IMG/VR virus record: IMGVR_UViG_3300025141_013863
Span: 1-64,000 of that record
Length of the DNA stretch: 64,000 nt
Source of the DNA: a virus
Reading direction: 5' to 3' (one strand)
Of this stretch, positions 23,174 through 30,987 are shown in pieces (positions within the stretch are counted from its first letter, which is position 1; each line of letters begins with the position of its first letter). The notes below the pieces were generated by a model that searched no databases, was not told the origin of the DNA, and was given only the letters and a program-made list of their open reading frames with translations. The translations under genes and the position numbers were made by a program.

Positions 23174-25006
23174 ATGAAATTAGCTGATTATGTTATAAAT
23201 TATCTTGCCGATATCGGAGTTAAAGAAGTGTTTGTTGTTTATGGCGCCGCCAATGGTAGCCTTATCGACGCATTTACAAGAAACGATCAAATTAGATATG
23301 TGGCGACCATGCACGAACAGGGTGCCGGATTTGCAGCAGAAGGATATGCCAAGGTTTCAAAAAACATAGGTGTTGCGATCGCCACTAGCGGCCCTGGTGG
23401 AATGAATTTTGTAACATCTGTCGGTAATTGTTTTTATGATTCGGTGCCCTGTCTGTTTATTACGGGCCAGATTAAAACAAAGTACATGCGACCTGACGAG
23501 TCAATTCGCCAGATCGGATTCCAAGAGACAGATATTGTAAGCATTGTGAAGCCATTAGCTAAATATGCGAAGCTTATCGAAGACCCGAATAGTATCAAAT
23601 ATGAACTACAGAAGGCCATTTATCTTGCAAAGAACGGTCGACCGGGCCCAGTATTTTTAGATATTCCCATTGATGTACAAAAAGCAGATATTGTTCCTGA
23701 AAGGTTAATTGGTTTTGATGAAGAACTCCAAGAAGTTTGCTACAATAATAGTAGAATCGAGGAACAAATAGATCGTTTTCTGAAAGATTTATTCAAGTCA
23801 GAGCGTCCCTGCTTAATGGTTGGCGGCGGCGTTCGTCTAGCGGATGCTGAAAAAGAGCTGCTTGAGTTGGCAAGAATCTTAAAGATACCGTGTTTTCCCA
23901 CATGGAATGCATTAGATATTGTTGCTTCAGATTTTGAATATTATGGCGGCCGTATTGGAACATATGGTGGAGCCGGAAGAAACTTTGGAATCCAAAATTC
24001 CGATCTATTGTTGGCAATTGGAAGTCGTATTTCTGGTAGAATTACTGGCGGAGAGCCTCACTTGTTCGCAAGAGGAGCTAAGAAATATATGGTAGACGTT
24101 GATGGAGCCGCTATGCAAAGAAAGCTACAACAGCTGCCATTTGATGAGTGTATCCTTTCGGATGCTAAGCTATTTATTAGCCTGATGATTAAGAAACTAA
24201 AGAACTATGATGTTCCAGATTATACACAATGGACAGAGAGAGTGATGGAATGGAAAGTAAAATATGATCCAGTAACAAAAGACATGTATAATCCTTCTCA
24301 ATATATTCATCCATATGTGTTTTTAAGAATTCTTTCCGAAGAAATGGGCGCCAATGATATTCTAGCAGGTGATTGTGGTGGAAATATTGTTGCCATTAAT
24401 CACTCTTTTGAAACCAAAGTGGGACAACATTATTTTACTAATAATGGAAACTCTCCCATGGGATTTTCATTCGCCGGCGCAATGGGCGCATGCTTTGTAG
24501 CAGAGGATACACAGAATGTTGTATGTGTAATTGGTGATGGTGGAATGAATATGAATATTCAAGAAATTCAAACCGTAATAAATTATGGTGTTAAACTAAA
24601 AACTATTATATTGAATAATCATATTTACGGAATTACAAAAGCTTTTCAAGAAGTTAACTTTGAAGGTCGCAGCGAAGCATGTGGACCAAAAGGTTATAAT
24701 CCTCCAGACTTTATTAAAATTGCAAAAGCATATGGCATCGATAACATGATTATTGAAGATGGAACAGACTATGAAAAAGTTCGTAGACAGATTCGTGAAT
24801 TTTTAGATCATGATTCGGCAGTTATTTGTGACGTAAATTGTCACGAGTATCACACATATGAACCAAAGATTGTTGGATGGTCTACTCCTATTGAAGATAT
24901 GTACCCTTATCTTCCGCGAGAAGAATTCTATTCTAACATGGAGATCGAGCCATTAGAAATTTCTAAGGATCCTCCAATGCCAAGTATTTTTAATAAAAAG
25001 GATTAA
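23174..25006 (+). CDS. ThDP-dependent acetolactate-synthase-like enzyme (possible YerE-type)
   Basis: A 610-residue member of the ThDP enzyme family. The N-terminal pyrimidine-binding domain has MHEQGAGFAAEGYAK with the activating Glu48. The middle domain contains PCLMVGGGVRLADAEKELLE. The C-terminal domain carries GDGGMNMN (454-461) and LNNHIYG (480-486), the GDG...NN motif binding magnesium and diphosphate. Family members decarboxylate pyruvate or another 2-keto acid and pass the aldehyde unit to an acceptor, as acetolactate synthase does. YerE does the same onto a 3,6-dideoxy-4-ketosugar to make yersiniose. The ColD-like gene at 25924 makes the YerE type of reaction attractive, but this is inference. 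Confidence 0.85.
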   Translation: MKLADYVINYLADIGVKEVFVVYGAANGSLIDAFTRNDQIRYVATMHEQGAGFAAEGYAKVSKNIGVAIATSGPGGMNFVTSVGNCFYDSVPCLFITGQIKTKYMRPDESIRQIGFQETDIVSIVKPLAKYAKLIEDPNSIKYELQKAIYLAKNGRPGPVFLDIPIDVQKADIVPERLIGFDEELQEVCYNNSRIEEQIDRFLKDLFKSERPCLMVGGGVRLADAEKELLELARILKIPCFPTWNALDIVASDFEYYGGRIGTYGGAGRNFGIQNSDLLLAIGSRISGRITGGEPHLFARGAKKYMVDVDGAAMQRKLQQLPFDECILSDAKLFISLMIKKLKNYDVPDYTQWTERVMEWKVKYDPVTKDMYNPSQYIHPYVFLRILSEEMGANDILAGDCGGNIVAINHSFETKVGQHYFTNNGNSPMGFSFAGAMGACFVAEDTQNVVCVIGDGGMNMNIQEIQTVINYGVKLKTIILNNHIYGITKAFQEVNFEGRSEACGPKGYNPPDFIKIAKAYGIDNMIIEDGTDYEKVRRQIREFLDHDSAVICDVNCHEYHTYEPKIVGWSTPIEDMYPYLPREEFYSNMEIEPLEISKDPPMPSIFNKKD

Positions 25007-25008
25007 AT

Positions 25009-25902
25009 ATGGAATACAACATGAAGTACCTTGAAGGGGGTGTTTGGAATGAAACTGACAACAGAGTTGTTGCAACTATACTTCCTTACCTAGTTTATTC
25101 TTTTGCAAAGCCAAAGATGGTTGTTGCAGAAGTCGGCGTTTGGGAAGGTAACTCATTAGCGCTTTATATTCGAAAGATAAAAGACTTAGATGGAAAGCTA
25201 TATTTAATTGATTGGTGGAAAGGCAGCAAGCATGTCGAAGAAGAAGCAGAGATGTCATTTAACGAAGACATCTATGAAGAAGCATATCAGAAAGTTTTAA
25301 AGATCGTTAATGAAAACGATGCACAAGATAATGTAGTGATTCTTAAGGGCGATAGTGTTGAAATGGCAAAACAAATACCCGATGGAGAGCTGGATTTATG
25401 CTTTATTGATGCTGGTCACACGTATGAAGAATGTAAAAAAGATATTAAAGCTTATTTGCCTAAAGTTAAAAAAGGCGGCATAATGGCCGGCGACGATATG
25501 GATGGAGTAGTAAGTTTTTATACATATCTTGTTAACCTTGGCACCTATACCGTAGAAGAATTAAGCATGGATGTCGTTGACAACAAGGGACATCCAGGCG
25601 TACATGCAGCTGTGTGGGATTGCTTTCAAGTTAATGTTAATACGATCTCGGATGGATGGTATACTTTTGCTGGATATAAAATAGTCAGAGCGGCTATTGG
25701 TATTGTTGACGCCGAAGCCGATGCAAAATTTTGGAGTAAAGGTATTTCATCTGGAGAATATACGGGCCAAATTGTTCCCTTTAAGGGAGGATACCACCTC
25801 TTAACAAATAAACATGTTTTTCTTGTCCCAGAAGGATGGACACAGCCATCAGGCATGCACACAGTTACGGAAAACAAAACGACAGCTTGGTTGATGAAGT
25901 AA
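25009..25902 (+). CDS. Class I SAM-dependent methyltransferase (TylF/Methyltransf_24-like)
   Basis: A 297-residue protein. VVAEVGVWEGNSLALYI is the Gly-rich SAM motif I, LYLIDWW holds the acidic residue of motif II, and LDLCFIDAGHTYEECKKDI with GGIMAGDDMDG gives the Asp-containing active-site region common to TylF- and Methyltransf_24-type O-methyltransferases. The C-terminal 70 residues extend beyond that core and look like a small beta domain. A role in methylating a sugar hydroxyl fits the operon. It starts three bases after the ThDP gene. Confidence 0.8.
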   Translation: MEYNMKYLEGGVWNETDNRVVATILPYLVYSFAKPKMVVAEVGVWEGNSLALYIRKIKDLDGKLYLIDWWKGSKHVEEEAEMSFNEDIYEEAYQKVLKIVNENDAQDNVVILKGDSVEMAKQIPDGELDLCFIDAGHTYEECKKDIKAYLPKVKKGGIMAGDDMDGVVSFYTYLVNLGTYTVEELSMDVVDNKGHPGVHAAVWDCFQVNVNTISDGWYTFAGYKIVRAAIGIVDAEADAKFWSKGISSGEYTGQIVPFKGGYHLLTNKHVFLVPEGWTQPSGMHTVTENKTTAWLMK

Positions 25903-25923
25903 TAATTTAAAGAGAATAAACTT

Positions 25924-27111
25924 ATGACATTCAAAAAAGAAAGAGAAAAAGAAATTAGGTTTCCACTAGCGATGGAAACAATCGATAACAACGATATTGA
26001 TGCCTTGTGCAGCTGGCTTAAATCTTATCCTAGGCTTACGAAAGGTGATCTAACTAAGGAGTTTGAGAGTCAGTGGGCAGAATATATTGGAACGAAATAT
26101 TCAGTCTTTTGTAATTCTGGATCCTCCGCTAATCTTCTTATGATCTACGCTGCATATGCTTCTGGCAAAATGAAAAATAATAAGATCGCCGTGCCTTCTG
26201 TTGGGTGGGTCACCACGATTGCCCCAGCAATGCAATTTGGCTTAGAACCAATTATGATTGGCGCAGATAAAGAAACATTTGGCATGGACTTAGACCAGTT
26301 AGAGAAGCTGTGTGAAGAAGACATTCCTGGCGCCGTAATTTTTGTTCAAGTGTTGGGTGTCCCTCACTATAAAGAAAGAATCCTGCAATTACAGAAGAAG
26401 TATGGCTTTGTGCTTTTAGAAGATTCGTGTGCCGCTTTAGGGGCAGAATACTCCGATGGAACTATGATTGGTGCCCTGGGCGATATGTCTAGTTTTTCCT
26501 TTTATTTTGGACACCAGCTGTCATCTATTGAGGGAGGCATGGTTAATACCGACAACAAAGAGCTTTATGATTTGATGTTGATGCTGCGCAGCCATGGCTG
26601 GGGAAAGGATCTTGATCAAGAGACATACGATGGGCTGATTCAACAGCACGGTGTGGATGATTTTCATAAGCCGTTTACTTTCTTTGTCGCAGGATTTAAC
26701 CTGCGCTCGACAGATCTACAGGCATTTTTGGGACTCAGACAGATGAAAAAAGCAGGCTGGGTTGCCCAAAGAAGGTATGAAAACCACAAACGATATGCAG
26801 AAAATTTAAAGGGCTATGTAGAATTTCAAAATTGGCGTGATCATAAACCAGTATCTATTTCATTTGGAGCCCTTGCAGACAGTACGGAACATCGACAAAC
26901 TATTGTAGAAAGACTTGTTGAGAACAAGATAGAGACAAGAATTTTTAGCGCCGGTAATCTAGGACTGCATCCTTTTTGGACGGAGCAGTATGGCGAATTT
27001 GATGACGAAATGAGCAATAAGATACATTCATGTGGGTTCTTTGTACCAAATTACCCAGAACTCACTAACGAAGATATTGATTATATTTGTAGCGTTATAA
27101 AAGGTGAGTAA
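25924..27111 (+). CDS. ColD-like PLP-dependent sugar 3-dehydratase (DegT family, Lys to His)
   Basis: A 395-residue DegT-family protein of full length. FCNSGSSANLLMIYAAY, VPSVGWVTTIAPAMQFG, VLLEDSCAALGAEYSDG and FNLRSTDLQAFLG are the normal landmarks. At the PLP site the sequence is SFYFGHQLSSIEGGMV, so His197 stands where aminotransferases have the Schiff-base Lys. That change is characteristic of the dehydratases ColD and RfbH (E1), which use PMP to remove the C3 hydroxyl of 4-keto-6-deoxyhexoses. The product would be a 3,6-dideoxy-4-ketosugar. The 4,6-dehydratase at 29219 could make its substrate. The next gene starts on its last base. Confidence 0.9.
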   Translation: MTFKKEREKEIRFPLAMETIDNNDIDALCSWLKSYPRLTKGDLTKEFESQWAEYIGTKYSVFCNSGSSANLLMIYAAYASGKMKNNKIAVPSVGWVTTIAPAMQFGLEPIMIGADKETFGMDLDQLEKLCEEDIPGAVIFVQVLGVPHYKERILQLQKKYGFVLLEDSCAALGAEYSDGTMIGALGDMSSFSFYFGHQLSSIEGGMVNTDNKELYDLMLMLRSHGWGKDLDQETYDGLIQQHGVDDFHKPFTFFVAGFNLRSTDLQAFLGLRQMKKAGWVAQRRYENHKRYAENLKGYVEFQNWRDHKPVSISFGALADSTEHRQTIVERLVENKIETRIFSAGNLGLHPFWTEQYGEFDDEMSNKIHSCGFFVPNYPELTNEDIDYICSVIKGE

Positions 27112-27848
27112 TGAGAATTCTTGTTATTGGAGATAGTTGCAAAGACGTTTTTATTTATGGAGATTGTAGTAGATTAGCTCCAGCAGCGCCAGTTCCTGTA
27201 TTTGTCGAAAAGTATAGAAAGACCAATAAAGGCATGGCCGGCAATGTTTATGAAAATGTATTATCTCTAGGGGTAAAGTGCGATATAATTACTAATAAAG
27301 CCGAGATTATAAAGACTCGTTATGTTGAAAAAAAGACCAATCATATGATAGTGCGTGTTGATTCTGATGAAGAAAAGATCGATAGAATCAAAGATATTAA
27401 CATAGAAGCTCTACAGCAATATGACGCAGTTATAATTTCTGATTATAATAAGGGCTTTTTGCTTGAAGAAGATATACAATTTATTGCTGATAATCATGAG
27501 CTTGTTTTTTTGGATACAAAAAAACTTTTAGGCGATTGGGCAAGGAATATAAATTTTATTAAAATTAACGAACAAGAATATGAAAGAACTAGACACCTTT
27601 TGGTAGATAAAGAATGGCTTGACGAAAAGTTGATTGTTACAATGGGCGCCCGCGGCTGTATATACAATGGTAATATTTATCGAGTTCTTCAAGTTGAAAT
27701 TAAAGATTTGACAGGAGCCGGCGACTCGTTTTTGGCAGCCTTAGTTTATAAGTTTGTTAAAGAGGCAGATATAATATCTGCTATAAAATATGCCAATGAA
27801 TGTGCTACAAGAGTTGTACAACAAAAAGGAGTTAATACAATTAAATGA
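27111..27848 (+). CDS. PfkB-family kinase, HldE N-terminal (heptose-phosphate kinase) like
   Basis: A 245-residue PfkB/ribokinase-fold protein. ILVIGDSCKDVFIYGDCSRLAPAAPVPV at residues 3-30 follows the start of the HldE kinase domain, including the APVPV segment. DLTGAGDSFLAAL (199-210) holds the GAGD anion hole and catalytic Asp205. It is shorter than the roughly 320-residue HldE kinase domain. In E. coli HldE this domain phosphorylates D-glycero-D-manno-heptose 7-phosphate at C1. The nucleotidyltransferase half of HldE has its counterpart as a separate gene at 28129, with one small membrane-protein gene between. Substrate assignment rests on this pairing. Confidence 0.85.
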   Translation: MRILVIGDSCKDVFIYGDCSRLAPAAPVPVFVEKYRKTNKGMAGNVYENVLSLGVKCDIITNKAEIIKTRYVEKKTNHMIVRVDSDEEKIDRIKDINIEALQQYDAVIISDYNKGFLLEEDIQFIADNHELVFLDTKKLLGDWARNINFIKINEQEYERTRHLLVDKEWLDEKLIVTMGARGCIYNGNIYRVLQVEIKDLTGAGDSFLAALVYKFVKEADIISAIKYANECATRVVQQKGVNTIK

Positions 27849-28132
27849 CATTTAAAGAATACTATCAATATTATTTGACTTTACATCAGAATCCTACAAA
27901 TAGATATTTACACGTACTAGGCCAAATGGTGACCATTAGTTATGTTGTATCAATGATCGCAGCCGGCTGGTGGTGGGCACTATTAGCAGCACCATTTGTG
28001 GTATATCCGTTTGCGTGGACCGGACACTTTTTCTTTGAGAAGAATACACCGGCCGCCTTTTCGCGCCCTATTTGGGCGAAAGCGTGCGATTGGGTTATGC
28101 TTAAAGATATTTTGACTGGAAAACTTAAGTGA
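27845..28132 (+). CDS. Mpo1-like (DUF962) small membrane protein
   Basis: A 95-residue protein with the DUF962/Mpo1 pattern: YYLTLHQNPTNRYLHVLGQ near the N-terminus, with conserved His residues, and two hydrophobic segments, MVTISYVVSMIAAGWWWALL and the region around AAPFVVYPFAWTGHFFFEKN. Yeast Mpo1 is an iron-dependent dioxygenase that shortens 2-hydroxy fatty acids by one carbon. Here it is the only evident membrane protein inside the sugar operon, overlapping both neighbours by 4 bases. A link to lipid or LPS modification is possible but not shown. Confidence 0.8.
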   Translation: MTFKEYYQYYLTLHQNPTNRYLHVLGQMVTISYVVSMIAAGWWWALLAAPFVVYPFAWTGHFFFEKNTPAAFSRPIWAKACDWVMLKDILTGKLK

Positions 28133-28521
28133 AACTAGTTTGGGTAAATGGGTGTTTTGATGTTTTACATCGTGGGCATCTTGAAATGTTGAAGTATGCT
28201 AAGTCTCTCGGTGATTATTTAATGGTAGGCATTGATTCTGATCAAAAAGTAAAGAAAGATAAAGGTAGTAATCGTCCGTTTAATAATGCTGAAGATCGTA
28301 AGTTTGCTTTAGAATCAATAAGATATGTTGACAAGGTGCTGGTTTTTAATTCTCGTGCAGGATTAGAACACTTAATAAAACTATTAGAACCAGATTATAT
28401 GGTTATTGGTTCGGACTGGAAAGGAAAAGAAGTTGTAGGTGAGTCATATTGCACAGAATTAAAATTTTTTGATAGAATAAGTACATACTCAACAACAAAG
28501 ATCCTGGAAAATAATAAATGA
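28129..28521 (+). CDS. HldE C-terminal-like / cytidylyltransferase-type nucleotidyltransferase
   Basis: A 130-residue protein matching the nucleotidyltransferase domain of HldE and of glycerol-3-phosphate cytidylyltransferases. VNGCFDVLHRGH (6-17) is the HxGH motif, GDYLMVGIDSDQKVKKDKG follows it, and RISTYSTTKI is the closing (S/T)T motif. The order kinase then nucleotidyltransferase, as two genes, mirrors the two halves of HldE. It would convert a sugar 1-phosphate to an ADP- or CDP-sugar. It starts with GTG inside the preceding stop and overlaps the next gene by 4 bases. Confidence 0.88.
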   Translation: MKLVWVNGCFDVLHRGHLEMLKYAKSLGDYLMVGIDSDQKVKKDKGSNRPFNNAEDRKFALESIRYVDKVLVFNSRAGLEHLIKLLEPDYMVIGSDWKGKEVVGESYCTELKFFDRISTYSTTKILENNK

Positions 28522-28856
28522 CGTTTGTATTTGACATCGACGGAACAATCTGCACTACTACAGACGGTGATTATGATTATGCAGAGCCAATACGGGAACG
28601 TATAGAGCTTATAAATAATTTATATGATGAAGGCCACACAATAGTTTTTCAAACAGCCAGAGGTATGGGCAGAACAAACAACAACCAACTGGCGGCATAT
28701 GTAATGTTTTATAATTATACTGCGGAACAGCTAGAAAGTTGGGAAGTTAAATATCATGCCTTATATTTAGGCAAGCCATCTGGAGATATCTATGTTGACG
28801 ATAAAGCGATGCGAGATGTTGATTTTTTTGAACAAATGGAGAAATCTTTACAATGA
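28518..28856 (+). CDS. Small capless HAD phosphatase
   Basis: A 112-residue HAD protein. FDIDGTI gives the nucleophile Asp6 and acid/base Asp8, FQTARG gives Thr46 of motif II, Lys86 is in LGKPSGD, and YVDDKA (Asp94, Asp95) is motif IV. It lacks a cap domain, which suits a sugar-phosphate or other bulky substrate. Similar proteins occur in capsule and LPS gene clusters. Given the HldE-like pair beside it, it could play the GmhB part (removal of the 7-phosphate), although it is shorter than GmhB. All catalytic residues are present, unlike in the HAD protein at 13409. Confidence 0.85.
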   Translation: MTFVFDIDGTICTTTDGDYDYAEPIRERIELINNLYDEGHTIVFQTARGMGRTNNNQLAAYVMFYNYTAEQLESWEVKYHALYLGKPSGDIYVDDKAMRDVDFFEQMEKSLQ

Positions 28857-29218
28857 GCAAAAAGAAGCCACTATCAATGAAGCACGTCCCTAAAGGCTGG
28901 GGCTGGGAACGATGGATTGTAAATTGTCCAGAATATTGCGGCAAGCTTTTGTTTTTTAATAAAGGGAAGCGATGTTCGTGGCATTATCACAAGATTAAAG
29001 ATGAAGTATTTTACCTACAGTCTGGTAAAATGATGGTTTACTATTCTATGAACGATGATATAAGAGAAGCAAGTCAAATAATACTTAATCCTGGTGAAAA
29101 ATTTCATGTAGCAACTGGCTTGCGACATCAAATGGTTGCACTGGAAGATAGCGAATTATTTGAATTTTCTACAGAACACTTCGACAGTGATAGCCACAGG
29201 ATCATTAAAGGAGATTAA
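28853..29218 (+). CDS. Cupin-domain protein
   Basis: A 121-residue single cupin barrel. The first cupin motif is SWHYHKIKDEVFYLQSGKM, with His44, His46 and Glu51 as probable metal ligands. The second is HVATGLRHQMVALED, with His92 as the fourth. It resembles the cupin part of mannose-6-phosphate isomerase / mannose-1-phosphate guanylyltransferase and small cupins next to nucleotide-sugar genes. An isomerase or epimerase role on a sugar phosphate is possible. It overlaps the HAD gene by 4 bases and is adjacent to the 4,6-dehydratase. Confidence 0.8.
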   Translation: MSKKKPLSMKHVPKGWGWERWIVNCPEYCGKLLFFNKGKRCSWHYHKIKDEVFYLQSGKMMVYYSMNDDIREASQIILNPGEKFHVATGLRHQMVALEDSELFEFSTEHFDSDSHRIIKGD

Positions 29219-30178
29219 ATGAAATTAGTTGTTATAACTGGATGTTTAGGACTAATTGGTATGCATGTTACAAGGCACTGTCTTGAAAAAGGATGGAAAG
29301 TGCTGGGCATTGATAAGATTACGTATGCATCTAATCCTAAAGTTTTAGGCCAGTTTTCATATTATGAAAATTTTGATTTTAGAAAAGAAGACATATGTGA
29401 GCTGAAACAAATGCCAGATTGTGATTACGTGATCAACATAGCGGCCGAATCTCATGTTGGAAACAGTATTGTTGATAGTGAAAGCTTTATTCAATCTAAT
29501 ATCTTTGGCGTTAAACATCTTTTAGACTTAATTAAAAATAAGCAAGACAATGTTAGTGATCGTCCTGTGTTTTTTCATTTTAGTACAGATGAAGTATACG
29601 GTGATATTACCAAAGGGGAGCACACCGAATTTGATATTCTTAAGCCAAGCAATCCATATTCTGCATCAAAAGCTGCAGCAGATATGTTAGTTCTTGCGTG
29701 GGCAAGAACTTATGGAATTAAATATTTAATCTTGCGCCCCACAAACAATTATGGGATAGGACAGTATCCTGAAAAACTAATACCGCTAGCTGTCAAAAAT
29801 CTTATGAGAAATAAAAAAATTAAACTTCACGACAAAGGAGAACCAATTAGAAACTGGCTACATGCTGAAGACACAGCTTCTGCGGTCACTACTTTAATTG
29901 AATCGGGAGTTGTAAACGAAATTTACAATGTAGCTGGCGGGTTTGAACAAAAGAATATAGAAACTATTATTAAAATTTTAGAATCTTATTTTGATGAAAT
30001 AAGAGAAGAGGGTGATTGGAGTGAATATCTTGATCTTTCATATGATAGAGAAGGCCAGGATGTTCGTTATGCTCTTAATGACCAGAAACTTCGTGCGCTT
30101 GGTTGGCGCCCCGAAAAACAATTTGATCGAGAGATTAAAAATATAGTTAATTTTTATAAAGATAATTTTAAATGGTAA
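29219..30178 (+). CDS. NDP-glucose 4,6-dehydratase-like enzyme
   Basis: A 319-residue extended SDR. VVITGCLGLIGMHV is the NAD loop, FHFSTDEVYGD carries the Thr-Asp-Glu triad that distinguishes 4,6-dehydratases such as RmlB, and NPYSASKAAAD has the Tyr-x3-Lys. LRPTNNYGIGQYPEKLIPL and RNWLHAEDTASAV are also RmlB-like. The reaction makes a 4-keto-6-deoxy sugar from NDP-glucose or a related hexose. This is the natural first step before the ColD-like dehydratase at 25924. The nucleotide (dTDP, CDP, GDP or ADP) is not determined. It is the last gene of the sugar island. Confidence 0.88.
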   Translation: MKLVVITGCLGLIGMHVTRHCLEKGWKVLGIDKITYASNPKVLGQFSYYENFDFRKEDICELKQMPDCDYVINIAAESHVGNSIVDSESFIQSNIFGVKHLLDLIKNKQDNVSDRPVFFHFSTDEVYGDITKGEHTEFDILKPSNPYSASKAAADMLVLAWARTYGIKYLILRPTNNYGIGQYPEKLIPLAVKNLMRNKKIKLHDKGEPIRNWLHAEDTASAVTTLIESGVVNEIYNVAGGFEQKNIETIIKILESYFDEIREEGDWSEYLDLSYDREGQDVRYALNDQKLRALGWRPEKQFDREIKNIVNFYKDNFKW

Positions 30179-30187
30179 GGAGAAAAA

Positions 30188-30403
30188 ATGCAATTATCAA
30201 ATCAAGCACTAGGTGCCATCATGATGGCGCTACAAGAGTCGCTTTTAAATCAATTGGATATTGTTCCAATTCTTAAGGGCTTTGAGCTTACTGAGTCAGA
30301 GTCTGGCCTTGTAGTTACAAACCCACCAACAGTAAGGTTTACTGACAACAGTGAAATTACCGAGCAAGACTTGGTTAGTTTGGCGGCCCCCAAGGATGCC
30401 TAG
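30188..30403 (+). CDS. Small hypothetical protein
   Basis: A 71-residue protein behind a strong ribosome binding site (AAGGAG). The N-terminal half is a hydrophobic amphipathic helix (LGAIMMALQESLLNQLDIV) and the rest looks like a small beta unit. The zinc-ribbon gene starts within its last 8 bases. No family is recognised. It marks the switch from sugar genes to expression and virion genes. Confidence 0.75.
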   Translation: MQLSNQALGAIMMALQESLLNQLDIVPILKGFELTESESGLVVTNPPTVRFTDNSEITEQDLVSLAAPKDA

Positions 30404-30662
30404 ATATAGGTATATGTGCGAAGAGTGCACGCTGACCTTTACAGTATTACACGGAATCAACGAAGTGTTGGTAAAATGTCAAGAATGTGGCGCTTCGCAA
30501 AGTATGCGAAAGCTTTTGTCAACGCCTATATTGATAAAAGATGATATCGTAATTAAAGAAAACAAAATAGGCGAACTAACGAAAGAATATATTGAAGCAA
30601 ATCGTAAGATTTTAGAAAAGCAAAAAAAAGAAGCAAAAAGTAAAGATTATGAGCCGACTTGA
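30396..30662 (+). CDS. FmdB-like zinc-ribbon protein
   Basis: I start at the ATG at 30396 (AAGG just upstream), giving 88 residues that open PRYRYMCEECTLTFTVLHG. Two CxxC pairs (MCEEC and KCQEC, then GAS) form a small zinc ribbon, as in FmdB-type putative regulators. The rest is a charged, Lys-rich helix. Such ribbons are common in phage genomes and may bind nucleic acid or RNA polymerase. It overlaps both neighbours, and the late sigma gene lies just downstream. Confidence 0.8.
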   Translation: MPRYRYMCEECTLTFTVLHGINEVLVKCQECGASQSMRKLLSTPILIKDDIVIKENKIGELTKEYIEANRKILEKQKKEAKSKDYEPT

Positions 30663-30987
30663 AATAATTTTATCTGCCATATCGACATTATCCTTGATTA
30701 TTAATGTTGGCTTGTTCGTGTACGCGCGTTATGCTATCGTACAGCTAATATCAGTTTCAGAAGAATTAGGAGATTTACAACAAATGGTAGATTCATTTAC
30801 AGAACACTTAAAGTCGATCTCTGAGCTTGAGATGTTTTATGGCGATGAAACAGTTAAAGGATTGTTAGAACACTCTCTTTCTTTTGGTGAACAGTTGACT
30901 ACGTTTGAATATATCTATTCATTAACAGAAGAAGGAACTACTCTAATAGATGACGACACAGAAGAAGCAGACCCGCAAGAAACGTAA
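30649..30987 (+). CDS. Small membrane-anchored protein
   Basis: A 112-residue protein with one hydrophobic segment at about residues 5-28 (IILSAISTLSLIINVGLFVY), then a helical region and a strongly acidic tail. It overlaps the zinc-ribbon gene by 14 bases and the sigma gene by 38 bases. No family is recognised. Confidence 0.75.
   Translation: MSRLEIILSAISTLSLIINVGLFVYARYAIVQLISVSEELGDLQQMVDSFTEHLKSISELEMFYGDETVKGLLEHSLSFGEQLTTFEYIYSLTEEGTTLIDDDTEEADPQET

Noticed and set aside
6854-30178. The sugar island as bacterial chromosome or a prophage junction
   Set aside because: It is flanked on both sides by phage genes in the same direction, with no integrase, attachment repeat or insertion sequence, and shares the overlapping-gene style and the GGCGCC motif density of the virion genes.
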